Assembly: GCA_964235605.1 (NCBI GenBank)
Contig: CAXSCR010000029.1
Span: 1-53,453 of the forward strand
DNA length: 53,453 nucleotides
From: DATCRE01 sp964235605
GTDB lineage: Bacteria > Bacteroidota > Bacteroidia > Cytophagales > Cyclobacteriaceae
Direction of reading: 5' to 3'
Below, piece by piece: positions 1-9,680 of the stretch. A program made the translations under genes and the position numbers. How positions within the stretch are numbered: position 1 is the first letter of the stretch; the number at the start of each line of letters is the position of its first letter. The notes beneath the pieces are model-generated. The model was not told the origin of the DNA. It saw nothing but the letters and a program-made list of their open reading frames with translations, and did no database searches.

Positions 1-76
1 CAAGATTTTTATATGTACGCCTGAAATAGCTCTACAGTTTTATTCTATTTTAGTCGGACAATAGTAAAAAACTATA

Positions 77-1531
77 TTACTCGGGTTTATACAACAATTG
101 CTTCGTAGCAAAATCATATAACGTTAATCTTCTTAAATCATAATAGGCCGTCCAGAAAGATTTTAATGCCTGCACATAGCTTCGCTTTGCATTGTCTTTT
201 TCTGTGAGTGCAATATTTAAGTTTGTAATATCGATCTTGCCAATAAGATATCGATTCTGTGATACATTATAACGTTCCTGCGCAACCTCATCAGATTTTT
301 TTGTTATCTCAATTTGCAACCTTAACATTTCAAATTGAAGTACTTGGGTAGTAATGGTCTGCTCAAAGTTCACTTCATCTTGTGCTATGATATAATCATT
401 GAGACGCTTATTTGCTTCTGCGGTTTTCATGCTTGCATGGTTGCGTCCCCAATTTAAAACAGGTATAGTAAAGCCTATATTCAACGTTTGTTGTTTTTGA
501 GGATTTTCATATACGCTGTTAGCTGTGGTAGCGGAGTTATTTAAACCATAGGTGGCATTTAATGATGTGGAAAAACGACTGCCTTTTGCTTGCGCTACAT
601 CTTGTTCAGCTTCAACTCTCCTACGTTCGAATGCAATATAATTGGCACTATTCTGTTTTGCATATTGCAATGCCTCATCTACTGTTACAGTAAATTGTGG
701 TATGGTTTCAGGCATCACCAATGTAAACTCATCGCCATCATTCAAACCAATAAAAGTGCGTAACCGAAGGCGGTTTGTTTGAAGATCAAGTTTGGCTTGG
801 GCAACATCTTGTCGGGAACGTAAGAGTTGCAGTTCTACCTGCAGTAATTTATCCAACGAAGTTGTACCTATATGATACCTGCCCTCTTCGATCTTATAAA
901 TGGTATCATTGTTGGCGAGATTAAAATTGGCAATCTGTGCATTGATCTGTTGCAGCAATACATCAAAGAACTGACCCACCACCTGGCTGGAAATGTACTC
1001 TGACTGCTCTACAAAAGAACGTTTAGATTCTTCATATACAAAGGGTTGAATTTTTCTGCTCCATTTATAAGGATTGTATGCAAAAAGAGGTTGGGATAAT
1101 TGCACGTTCACAACCTGCCCACTCCACTGAGTATAGCGCGAAGAGAGGTTGTTAAAATAAGACAAACTTGTATTGGCTGAAATTCTTCCGCCGGTCCAAC
1201 GTATGGGTTGTTCCAATCCTAAATTAACGCCGGGATTAGTTTGGTTAATGGGTCGGTAAACAATAGATCCGTCAGGCTGTTGAACAGCAATATATTGCTG
1301 GCTATACGTGGGTACATTTCCAGACAAAACTAATTGTGGATTAAAGCCTGTCTTAAAATACCGATAGCGCCAATAGCTTGTTTCTTTTTGCGTTTCAGCT
1401 TGCTTTGCCGCGGGTGATTGATCTTTTGACCGTTGAATTACATCTTCAATGGTAAAAACGTTTTGTCCGTTTGTTCTTGTTAAGTTTAAAAGAATAGAAA
1501 CGACTAGTGTAAAAAGGATTTTGTTATTCAT
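77..1531 (-). CDS. TolC-like outer membrane efflux channel
   Basis: Outer membrane factor of a tripartite exporter, expected to form the trimeric channel that takes substrate from the periplasmic adaptor across the outer membrane. The product is 484 residues, usual for the family, and shows a signal peptide (MNNKILFTLVVSILLN) followed by two similar alpha-helical/strand halves typical of OEP repeats, with long amphipathic Gln/Ala/Leu-rich helices. I chose the ATG at 1531 instead of the upstream in-frame ATG at 1588 because it begins directly at the signal peptide and because its ATGAATAA overlaps the stop of the permease gene by 8 bases, a translational-coupling arrangement. It is the third gene of the adaptor-permease-channel operon. 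Family membership is clear; the substrate cannot be told. Confidence 0.9.
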   Translation of the reverse strand: MNNKILFTLVVSILLNLTRTNGQNVFTIEDVIQRSKDQSPAAKQAETQKETSYWRYRYFKTGFNPQLVLSGNVPTYSQQYIAVQQPDGSIVYRPINQTNPGVNLGLEQPIRWTGGRISANTSLSYFNNLSSRYTQWSGQVVNVQLSQPLFAYNPYKWSRKIQPFVYEESKRSFVEQSEYISSQVVGQFFDVLLQQINAQIANFNLANNDTIYKIEEGRYHIGTTSLDKLLQVELQLLRSRQDVAQAKLDLQTNRLRLRTFIGLNDGDEFTLVMPETIPQFTVTVDEALQYAKQNSANYIAFERRRVEAEQDVAQAKGSRFSTSLNATYGLNNSATTANSVYENPQKQQTLNIGFTIPVLNWGRNHASMKTAEANKRLNDYIIAQDEVNFEQTITTQVLQFEMLRLQIEITKKSDEVAQERYNVSQNRYLIGKIDITNLNIALTEKDNAKRSYVQALKSFWTAYYDLRRLTLYDFATKQLLYKPE

Positions 1532-2873
1532 AACGTAATGATGCAATGGGGTCTTGTTGTGCTGCTCTGCGTGCTGGTGCAATTCCAAAAATTAATCCTA
1601 CCATAGCAGCAACGCCAAACGATAGTAGAATAGACGAGAAGCTGACAATGGTAGGTATGTCGGCAAACTTAGAAACGGTAAATGCCATGGTAACGCCTAA
1701 TACCACCCCTATAATACCTCCCGATATACTTATCATGATAGCTTCAAATAGAAATTGTTGAATGATATCTGATTTCCTAGCACCGATAGCCAGCCGCAAA
1801 CCAATTTCCTTAATTCGTTCCAGCACAGAAGCCAACATAATATTCATGATACCTATACCGCCTACCAGCAATGATATACCCGCTATGGCACCTAACACAT
1901 AATTGAAAATATCATTTGTGCGTTGTTGTTGTTTTAAAAGCAACTCAGGAATTTCTATTTCATAATCTACTACGGCATAGTGTCTACGTTGCAGCAAACG
2001 CGATATTACTTCTGAAGTAGTTAAAAGTTTTTGAGTTTCATCGACTTGAAGAACAAGCCTGTCGAGCTGGTGATAATTTTTGTCCTTTGCATCAGTGGTA
2101 GCGACTTGTCCTGGGCCTATATTGCGATTAAGCATGGCAGCACGACGCAAACCTTCCATCGTAATAAGGTCACGATTTTCATATCGTATCAGCATGGTTT
2201 GTAACGGGCAATACACATCCATGTTAAAATCACGAATGCCAAGTTTGCTAATACTAGATTCAGAAACCACCCGCTCCTTCAATACACCAACAATGGTAAG
2301 CCAATGCGGCCCTACTTTTATATTTTTACCGATGGCATTCTCCGTAGCAAAAAATTTAGTCTTGATGGAAGCCCCAACAATACAAACCGGAAATCCACCG
2401 TTCCTTTGATTTATAGTAAACATTTGACCTTCGATAAGCTCAAAATCATAAATCTCAAAATAAGATGGTTCCACACCAACAAGTTTAGCGGACCTACGCA
2501 GGCCATTACGAATAACATAGGTGTCCAAAATAATTTCAGGACTGATTCTTTTCAAGCCCGGTATAGTTGCTTGAATGCCCTCAATATCGCGAATAGTTAG
2601 GCCAGGCGAGAATTGCTTCTTCTCTTTTTGCCCACCTTTTTCACTCACTTTCCCCTCTTTTTGTTCAATGATTGGCTTAACAACAATATTATTAACGCCA
2701 ACAAGTTTTATTTGAGTTAAAATTTCTTGGTGTGCGCCGTTACCAATAGCAAGCATAGCGATAACTGCCGCCACGCCAAATATAATGCCCAAGGCGGTAA
2801 GTAGTGACCGTACCCTGTTGGTAATTACAGCATCAATAGCAATATTAAAATTGGATAATAAACGTTCCTTCAT
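1524..2873 (-). CDS. MacB/FtsX-type ABC transporter permease
   Basis: Inner-membrane subunit of a MacB-like mechanotransmission ABC exporter. The 449-residue product has one N-terminal membrane helix (about residues 20-45), a large periplasmic MacB_PCD domain (about 50-300), and an FtsX domain with three C-terminal helices containing the typical ERIKEIGLRLAIGA loop after the second helix. Unlike full MacB there is no N-terminal ATP-binding domain, and no ATPase gene is adjacent inside the window; it must lie elsewhere, for instance beyond the left edge. It sits 20 bases before a hypothetical junction with the adaptor gene upstream and overlaps the channel gene downstream by 8 bases. Likely exports peptides, lipids or antibiotics; which one is unknown. 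Confidence 0.92.
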   Translation of the reverse strand: MKERLLSNFNIAIDAVITNRVRSLLTALGIIFGVAAVIAMLAIGNGAHQEILTQIKLVGVNNIVVKPIIEQKEGKVSEKGGQKEKKQFSPGLTIRDIEGIQATIPGLKRISPEIILDTYVIRNGLRRSAKLVGVEPSYFEIYDFELIEGQMFTINQRNGGFPVCIVGASIKTKFFATENAIGKNIKVGPHWLTIVGVLKERVVSESSISKLGIRDFNMDVYCPLQTMLIRYENRDLITMEGLRRAAMLNRNIGPGQVATTDAKDKNYHQLDRLVLQVDETQKLLTTSEVISRLLQRRHYAVVDYEIEIPELLLKQQQRTNDIFNYVLGAIAGISLLVGGIGIMNIMLASVLERIKEIGLRLAIGARKSDIIQQFLFEAIMISISGGIIGVVLGVTMAFTVSKFADIPTIVSFSSILLSFGVAAMVGLIFGIAPARRAAQQDPIASLRYE

Positions 2874-2893
2874 GATAGACCGAATAAGACAGA

Positions 2894-4258
2894 TTAATAT
2901 TTAGTTACACTTTTTGTTTTTGCGGCAACTGGCTGTATAACTCTTTCTGGAACTTTCTGTGTGTCTTCTTGCTCTTCTTTTACTTCCGGCTTCTTGCGCT
3001 TGCCGCTCATTTCTTTGAGGAGGTTTATATCTTTATCTTCCTCCCCAGATGGCATTGACAAATAAACATCCTCACCCATTTGCAAGCCACCCAAAATAAC
3101 CGCGTCGTTTGCATTTGTTTGTCCTACTATTACTTCTTGTTTTAACGTTGTAAGACCATCTTTTTTAAAAACATACGTTATGGAATCAGACTGGTTATGA
3201 AGACATTCTAATGGTATATGCAACGCACTATCTATAACACTGGTAATTACGCTATTGCTGGTCGTCATTGAAGGCCGAAGTGTTGGATCAGTGCCATTAA
3301 TTTCTATCTCAACCCCAAAAACTTTTGCATCTGAATTGGTTCTTTGCTCACCCACATTTGCCACCCGCCTCACAACACCGGAAAGCTTTTTATCAGGATA
3401 GGCATCAAGGCCAATCTCAACCTTTTGCCCTGGTTTTACCTTTCTAACATCAACTTCATTTACGTAAGTTTTTGACATCATCTTGGTTAGATCTGGAAGT
3501 GTGGCTACAACTCCTTCCCACATATTTACCTGCGATCCATTCTTTAACGGCTTTCCATCCCAACCTTTTTCATAAATGACCATTCCATCTTCAGGTGCTA
3601 GAACTGTGAATGATTCTAAGACTTTAGTCATAGACCCAAATTCATTTTCCATTTTTCTCAGCTCGGCTGATACCTCGCGCATTCTTTCAATGTTTTGCTT
3701 TTTCTTTATCTTATAATTTTCAAGCGCTTGTTCATAGGCACGAACGGCTTTATCTTTATTGATTTCGGCTTGTTTGATAGTAGCTGGTGGTTCAAATTTG
3801 GATTGCTCTAAAACAATTACTGTTTCATCTACACTATATTTTAGATTGATTAGCTCATCGCGCGACTGACGCATCTGCAATGTAGTATCTAACTGGGTTT
3901 GGATAAATCTGGAATTCGCCTTCTCAAGCTCAATTTGTTTTTCATTGAATCTATTCTGGAACTCTGACCGATCGAGCGTTGCAACCCAATCACCTTTTTT
4001 TACTACTGTACCCTCCTCTATGATATTTTGAATGGTAACATTCCATATGTGAAAATCACGGAGTTGTGTTGGCCCCATTATTTTCACGGAGTTTTTTGCG
4101 TCTAATTCACCTGTTGTTTCTATTTCTACTTTGAATGTGCCGCGTTTAACCGTTGCCATGATGTTGGTTAAGTCGCTACTTTTGTTGCCTCTCACAATAA
4201 AATAGACAATAAACAAAACGGCCAGAACGGTCGCACTTATAATGATAGTTTTTTTCAT
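2894..4258 (-). CDS. HlyD/MacA-like periplasmic adaptor protein
   Basis: Membrane fusion protein that should link the permease to the TolC-like channel. The 454-residue product starts with a single membrane anchor (MKKTIIISATVLAVLFIVYF), then lipoyl-like, coiled-coil hairpin (about 100-205) and beta-barrel segments, and ends in a charged Lys/Glu-rich tail. A longer in-frame start exists at 4327, but a good Bacteroidota promoter sits at 4286-4316, so transcripts would begin near 4279 and only the ATG at 4258 fits. First gene of the operon with the permease and channel. The family call is firm; the substrate is not visible. Confidence 0.9.
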   Translation of the reverse strand: MKKTIIISATVLAVLFIVYFIVRGNKSSDLTNIMATVKRGTFKVEIETTGELDAKNSVKIMGPTQLRDFHIWNVTIQNIIEEGTVVKKGDWVATLDRSEFQNRFNEKQIELEKANSRFIQTQLDTTLQMRQSRDELINLKYSVDETVIVLEQSKFEPPATIKQAEINKDKAVRAYEQALENYKIKKKQNIERMREVSAELRKMENEFGSMTKVLESFTVLAPEDGMVIYEKGWDGKPLKNGSQVNMWEGVVATLPDLTKMMSKTYVNEVDVRKVKPGQKVEIGLDAYPDKKLSGVVRRVANVGEQRTNSDAKVFGVEIEINGTDPTLRPSMTTSNSVITSVIDSALHIPLECLHNQSDSITYVFKKDGLTTLKQEVIVGQTNANDAVILGGLQMGEDVYLSMPSGEEDKDINLLKEMSGKRKKPEVKEEQEDTQKVPERVIQPVAAKTKSVTKY

Positions 4259-4285
4259 AGCCGGGAGGGTCTTTTTACTTTTATT

Positions 4286-4316
4286 CAAATATATAGTAAA
4301 GGCATACACATGCAAT
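4286..4316 (-). promoter_or_regulatory. Promoter of the export operon
   Basis: On the minus strand ATTG (4316-4313), 19 bases, then TATATTTG (4293-4286) match the Bacteroidota housekeeping promoter pattern TTTG-N19-TAnnTTTG closely. The expected transcript start is near 4279, 21 bases before the chosen adaptor ATG. The match is by eye. Confidence 0.6.
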
Positions 4317-4384
4317 AGCCTATGCATATTTAGTGTTATATTTTTTATATAGGTGCCTACTTTTCTACAGCACCTTAAACAGTA

Positions 4385-4930
4385 ATGATAATGACAATTC
4401 TCACATATAGATACGACTTAAATGCTCAACCACCCATTTTTATGCGTTTTCGAGACGAGATTCCAAAAGCAATAATAGCTAACGATATAAATGCACTTTA
4501 TGCTGACGAAGGCGATAACCTCTGGATTGGAGTAAAATTACACGGCATATTTGTGCTCAATAAGAACCGAGATTACTTCACGCATTACACACATGAAATA
4601 ACAATCATGTTAGTCTTTCCAGTGATTGCATCAAGGGATTTATGCAGGCACCGGATAGGAATCTATGGATAGGAACCCATGATGGGTTGAGTATCCTCAA
4701 TCGCCGCACACAAACCTTTCATAGCTACAATCTTGATTTAGCTAATAGTCAAAGTCTTTCGCATCACTCAACTGAAGCCTTCTTAGTTGGTCCAAATGGG
4801 CCAATCGTGATTGGTACCGAAAAGGTCTGAATCTTTATACCAAAAGTAACTTTGTGCATTACCGTCATGATAATCGCGACCAGGCAAGCATAATGAAAAA
4901 TAGGGTGTTTGATTTTCTAACGTTTTAAAA
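4385..4930 (+). pseudogene. Decayed Reg_prop sensor kinase fragment
   Basis: Remnant of the beta-propeller sensor region of a hybrid two-component kinase like the intact gene that follows. Three reading frames carry consecutive Reg_prop signatures: NLWIGVKLHGIFVLNK (from about 4510), NLWIGTHDGLSILNRR (from about 4663), and GLNLYTKSNFVHYRHD (from about 4829). The first switch falls near 4600-4612; after it the residues SLSSDCIKGFM read on smoothly. The second is at about 4820, where restoring one base would turn GTEKV-stop into IGTxxKGLNLY. No kinase domain follows, so only a few of the usual dozen or more propeller repeats survive. It lies directly upstream of the intact kinase and probably derives from a paralogue. 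Confidence 0.8.
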
Positions 4931-5129
4931 AAAGAACCCTAAGCAAGTACAACACTTTAACTTTAATAGCCGTATTTTTTTTATTCCTCAAGCAGACGCG
5001 CAAGTGTAAGCAACTTCTTCCCACATCTGAGTATTTTAATCAGGGTTTCCTCTGATTTTTTATTCTGATTATAATAGTAATTTAAGACCGAGACTATTCA
5101 ATTAATTACACCTAACATCATCAACGAAA

Positions 5130-8100
5130 ATGTACGATCGGTACAACTTTGTAAGATCTGCCAATCAGTTCATTCGAACAACGTTGTTCTTTGGATTTCT
5201 TTTTTACTGTATAGCTGGATCTGCTCAGCAGAGATTAAAGTTTAAGCATCTCAACACCGATCAAGGACTTTCACAAAGTTATGTAACCTCTTTTAAGCAA
5301 GATAAAAATGGCTTTATGTGGGTTGGTACAGCCATAGGTTTAAATAAATATGATGGTTATAAATTTACAACATACCAGCATAATCCAACTGATTCGACCA
5401 GCATAGGCAGGGACATGGTTACTTCTTTACTGGTAGATAGCAAAGGGCGATTATGGGTTGGTACTGATAACGGGCTTGACCGCTTTGATCTAGAACAAGA
5501 AGTATTCGTGCATTATCAATTAAAGAGTTATGTCCATGATATCTTGGAGGATAAGAATGGTAATATCTGGATTTCCGCTGATAGCGGGCTGAGTATAGTA
5601 GATGAGGCCAACCAATCTGTAACCACTTATTCGCCATTGGAAGACATGAAATTCAGAACCATTTGTGTAGATAGCAAAGGTAATTTCTGGGTAAGCGTAC
5701 GAACCGATGGAAAAGGAATATTTATGTTTGATACGCAAAAAAAGAATTTTAAGTATCATCCGGTTAAGGATATTACGGATGAAAAACAAAGCACAAACGA
5801 CGCCTACTTTTTTAAAGACCATTCTGGCGTTCTGTGGATTTCCATTGTGGATCGCCTTTATTATTATGATGATGCTTCAAACGATTTTATTATTAAGCAT
5901 CAATTGAAGGTAAGTGGAAATACGATTGCTGAGCGGGATAATATACATGCCTTAACCGAAGATGCAAACGGCAATATATGGATAGCCCATTTAAATGGAA
6001 TAAGTATACTTGATAAAACACGCCAAAAGTTTTCCCGTCTTACATACAATCTTGATTATCCTGATGGTTTAACAGAGAATTTTATAACTACTGTTTACAG
6101 AGATAACTCCAATAATTTATGGATTGGAAGCAGGAACACGGGCATTAGTATTTTCTTCTGGGCTGGCAATAATTTTAAGCTTTATGCACACGAGGTCAAT
6201 AATCCCAAAAGTCTAAATAACAATATTGTTAAAGCAATTGTAAAGGATAAGGAAGGAAAGTTGTGGCTAGGTACTGATGGTGGAGGGCTAAATTTACAAC
6301 AGGAAGACGGGTCCTTTTATCCATACGTGCACGATCCCAACGACCCGAAGACATTACCCAATAATTTGATTCTTGCTTTATATGAAGACAAGCAAGAAAA
6401 TCTGTGGGTTAGTACCTTTGCCGGAGCCCTAAGCAGACTAGATAAAAAGCATAACAACTTTGAACATATCTTTCCTGGTTCCGATTCTACATCCTTTAAA
6501 TTTGCTAGTATAAGTGTAATGTTTGAAGACAGTAAAGGTAACTTTTGGGTTGGCACATGGTTCGATGGATTATACTTGCTTGATCGAGCTACAAAAAAGT
6601 TTAAAAATTACAACGAAAACAAAAATATTCCAGGCAGCATTATAAACCAGGAAATATATGCGATTTATGAAGACAGACGTGCAAACTTATGGATCGGAAC
6701 AAGTAACGGATTAGATCGTTTTAATTATGAAGCGCAAACATTTACGCATTATCTGCACCAAGAGAACAAGCAAAATACGCTAAGTCATAACACCATTAAT
6801 TGTATTTCAGAAGATAGAAATGGAAATCTTATAATTGGGACCTACGATGGGTTAAACATCTTTGATACACAAAAGGAAACCTTTGTTGCTTACAATGAAA
6901 AAGATGGGTTGCCCAGTAACGTAATTCAAGGTGCACTATGTGATGCTCAAGGCAATATATGGATGAGTACCTTGAACGGAATTTGCAAATTCAATCCTCA
7001 AACTAAGCTAAAGCGGAATTATGACATTGAAGATGGGTTACAGGCAAATGAATTCATCAGACATTCGTATTACCAAAGTGATGATGGACAAATTTTCTTT
7101 GGAGGCACTAAAGGAGCTAATCGCATTGTGCCGGAATTGGTTAAGCCTAACGTGTTTATTCCACCCATTGTAATAACTGACTTTAAAATTTTCAATAAGT
7201 CAATTGGCATCCACAATAAAACACCACATTTAACTAAACAGGTTAACTACGCAAATACGATCAATCTCTCTTATGATGAATCGGTCTTTTCAATAGAATT
7301 TGCCGCGCTAAATTTCACCTATCCAGAAGATAACCAGTATGCTTATATGCTCGAAGGCTTTGATAAAAGTTGGAACTATATAGGCAATAAAAATTCTGCT
7401 ACATACACAAACTTGAATCCTGGCGAGTATACCTTTAAAGTAAAGGGGTCTAATAATGATGGCGTTTGGAATGAGAAGGGCACGTTCATTACTATTATTA
7501 TTACCCCTCCTTTCTGGTTGACTACGTGGTTCAAAGTATTATCGGGGCTTTTTGTTGGACTAGGTGTATTCGCTTTTTTCAAGCTACGCCTCCGCACTGT
7601 GCAAAAACAAAAAATTCAGCTTCAGCACCAAGTGCTTGAAAGAACCAAACAGCTTGAGCTATCAACGCAAGAAGCCGAGCAAGCCAGGAAAGAAGCAGAA
7701 CAAGCTAATAGCGCTAAAAGTATATTTCTCGCTACCATGAGCCATGAAATCCGAACACCACTGAACGGTATAATCGGCATGTCATCTCTACTGTATGAAA
7801 CACCTCTTAATGGTGAGCAACGTGAGTATACCAATACCATTAATAACTGCGGAGAGAACTTGTTGGGTGTCATTAACGATATCCTGGATTTTTCTAAAAT
7901 TGAATCGGGTAAGCTAGAGTTAGAACAGGAAGATTTTGATTTACGCCAATGCATTGAAGAAGTACTCGAAGTATTTGCGAGCAAAGCTTTTCAATTCGGT
8001 ATAGAGCTTATTTATCAAATTAGTCCAGACGTACCCATACAAATCGTTGGTGATGTCTTGCGCTTGCGACAGGTGCTTCTTAACCTGGTTAGCAATGCCA

Positions 8101-9107
8101 TTAAGTTTACAAAGCAAGGCGAAATACTTATAAGCGTACATGTAAATAAAACGATAGAAGATCGCCTAGACCTGATGTTTCATGTGCGTGATACGGGTAT
8201 CGGTATCGAGGCTGACAAACTTGATCGTTTATTTAAAGCATTTTCTCAAGTTGATTCATCTACAACGCGAAAGTACGGAGGCACAGGACTTGGTCTAGTT
8301 ATTTGCGAAAAATTAATAGGATTAATGGGTGGCGCTATTACAGTTACCAGTCAAGTGGGTAAAGGCACTACCTTTAGCTTCAATATACAGACTTATGCAG
8401 GTAAAGAATTAAGTCAGACGGTTACGCCGGCAGACTATGTTACAGTGGAAGGTAAAAGGGTGTTAGTGATAGATGATAATACAACTAACCGCATCATTTT
8501 AAAAACACAACTTGAGCTATGGAAGTTGGTTCCAGTTACAGTGGAATCTGGTCAGCAGGCCCTTGCTTTTCTAGATCAAACAACAACTGAATTTGATCTT
8601 GTTATTACAGATATGCAAATGCCTGAGATGGATGGTATTCAATTGGCGCACGCTATAAAATCACGCTACCCCAACCTACCAATCATGTTATTAAGCTCTG
8701 TAGCTGAAGAACGGCGCAACCAATATCCTAACTTGTTTTGCTCTGTTTTAACAAAGCCAGTTCGCCAGCACATACTTCGTAATCATATCATCAGCAAACT
8801 GGACAAAAATAACCAGACTTCTATAGAAGAATCTTCGTTCAAGCCCAAGCTATCATTAGATTTTTCAAAGCAGTATCCTTTGGCTATACTAATTGCAGAA
8901 GATAATTTAGTAAATCAAAAATTAGCTATACGTATCTTAAGTAAATTAGGCTATAAAGCAGACGTGGTTGGTAATGGTGAAGAGGCCGTGCAAGCCGTCA
9001 AACAAAATAAATATGATGTAATTCTGATGGATATCCAGATGCCTAAGCTAGATGGTTTGGAGGCTACGCGACTCATTAATAAAAAAATGGCCGGCGCTGC
9101 GCCTTAA
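5130..9107 (+). CDS. Hybrid sensor histidine kinase, truncated in its last receiver
   Basis: Giant one-piece sensor of the Bacteroidota hybrid type. Order: signal anchor (about 17-33), about a dozen Reg_prop repeats with N(L/I)W(I/V)GT signatures forming periplasmic propellers (40-690), Y_Y_Y domain (710-790), membrane helix (798-818), heptad coiled coil, HisKA with phospho-acceptor His872 in MSHEIRTPLNG, HATPase with the N box near 989 and GTGLGL near 1050, receiver 1 with Asp1161 in ITDMQMPEMDG, receiver 2 with Asp1301 in LMDIQMPKLDG. A TAA at 9105-9107 ends the protein at 1325 residues, but the same frame runs on to 9263 with IIAMTANALQ and VGKPFTFEEL, exactly the missing strands 4-5 of receiver 2 including its conserved Thr and Lys. 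There is no AraC output domain, so the output would pass through another protein. Confidence 0.93.
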   Translation: MYDRYNFVRSANQFIRTTLFFGFLFYCIAGSAQQRLKFKHLNTDQGLSQSYVTSFKQDKNGFMWVGTAIGLNKYDGYKFTTYQHNPTDSTSIGRDMVTSLLVDSKGRLWVGTDNGLDRFDLEQEVFVHYQLKSYVHDILEDKNGNIWISADSGLSIVDEANQSVTTYSPLEDMKFRTICVDSKGNFWVSVRTDGKGIFMFDTQKKNFKYHPVKDITDEKQSTNDAYFFKDHSGVLWISIVDRLYYYDDASNDFIIKHQLKVSGNTIAERDNIHALTEDANGNIWIAHLNGISILDKTRQKFSRLTYNLDYPDGLTENFITTVYRDNSNNLWIGSRNTGISIFFWAGNNFKLYAHEVNNPKSLNNNIVKAIVKDKEGKLWLGTDGGGLNLQQEDGSFYPYVHDPNDPKTLPNNLILALYEDKQENLWVSTFAGALSRLDKKHNNFEHIFPGSDSTSFKFASISVMFEDSKGNFWVGTWFDGLYLLDRATKKFKNYNENKNIPGSIINQEIYAIYEDRRANLWIGTSNGLDRFNYEAQTFTHYLHQENKQNTLSHNTINCISEDRNGNLIIGTYDGLNIFDTQKETFVAYNEKDGLPSNVIQGALCDAQGNIWMSTLNGICKFNPQTKLKRNYDIEDGLQANEFIRHSYYQSDDGQIFFGGTKGANRIVPELVKPNVFIPPIVITDFKIFNKSIGIHNKTPHLTKQVNYANTINLSYDESVFSIEFAALNFTYPEDNQYAYMLEGFDKSWNYIGNKNSATYTNLNPGEYTFKVKGSNNDGVWNEKGTFITIIITPPFWLTTWFKVLSGLFVGLGVFAFFKLRLRTVQKQKIQLQHQVLERTKQLELSTQEAEQARKEAEQANSAKSIFLATMSHEIRTPLNGIIGMSSLLYETPLNGEQREYTNTINNCGENLLGVINDILDFSKIESGKLELEQEDFDLRQCIEEVLEVFASKAFQFGIELIYQISPDVPIQIVGDVLRLRQVLLNLVSNAIKFTKQGEILISVHVNKTIEDRLDLMFHVRDTGIGIEADKLDRLFKAFSQVDSSTTRKYGGTGLGLVICEKLIGLMGGAITVTSQVGKGTTFSFNIQTYAGKELSQTVTPADYVTVEGKRVLVIDDNTTNRIILKTQLELWKLVPVTVESGQQALAFLDQTTTEFDLVITDMQMPEMDGIQLAHAIKSRYPNLPIMLLSSVAEERRNQYPNLFCSVLTKPVRQHILRNHIISKLDKNNQTSIEESSFKPKLSLDFSKQYPLAILIAEDNLVNQKLAIRILSKLGYKADVVGNGEEAVQAVKQNKYDVILMDIQMPKLDGLEATRLINKKMAGAAP

Positions 9108-9263
9108 ATCATTGCTATGACTGCCAACGCGCTTCAGGAAGATCGAGATGAATGCCAGGCAGCAGGCATGGCAGATTACGTTGGAAAGCCTTTCACATTT
9201 GAAGAGCTGATGAAAGCCTTAGAAAAAGCAGCTGTGTTTCTTAAACATAAAACAATTGTATAG
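9108..9263 (+). pseudogene. Severed C-terminus of the kinase receiver 2
   Basis: In-frame continuation of the kinase after its TAA stop. It encodes 51 residues that align with the end of receiver 2 in the second kinase of this window (IIAMTANALQ here against IIAMTANAMQ there; VGKPF here against ISKPI there). It holds the Thr/Ala switch region and the Lys that completes the phosphorylation site. Only one codon separates it from the upstream part, so the lesion is either recent, a base-call error, or a rare read-through site. Confidence 0.85.
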
Positions 9264-9680
9264 CACGACGTTTAAACTAGCCATACCAGACCGAGGTTTT
9301 AAAAATAAAATATTCACTTACTAGAACTGACCCTATGATAACAACATTGAGTTTACCCAGTATTAAGATAAGCAGTATCATTACCCAGCACCTAGCGTTA
9401 AGTATGCTTGGAATAGGAGTCTTTAAATTGAATATCTGGAGTTTGCAATGAGCAGAATGAGTGATAAGTATTGTAAGAAATCGAATTAAAGAGGAGGAAT
9501 GAATGGAGTTCATTCCAACAAATTTAGCTTGTTCTGCTATTAAGCAACATAATACATTGCAATCTAAACGCCTATACCTAAATCGATTTTCATACTAACA
9601 GAGGCTGCTAACGAAGATAAAAATTGTTCGCTTTTATTTACTTCAACTAACTTCACGAATTTGAACATTTATGACTATTA
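9264..9680. other. Intergenic stretch without a convincing gene
   Basis: About 420 AT-rich bases. I see a perfect 8-base inverted repeat GGAATGAA/TTCATTCC at 9496-9516 next to an AGGAGG-like run, but no open frame with recognisable family features on either strand. A short minus-strand frame at 9277-9513 has no start context or motif and is probably chance. Confidence 0.5.

Noticed and set aside
4385..4930. Frameshifts as plain sequencing errors
   Set aside because: Very long neighbouring genes are clean, and this fragment also lacks all kinase domains, so true decay is more likely; read data could still overturn this.
9277..9513. 78-codon minus-strand frame as a small membrane protein
   Set aside because: Some hydrophobic residues but no recognisable pattern, no neighbours to support it, and it would converge on the kinase gene end.
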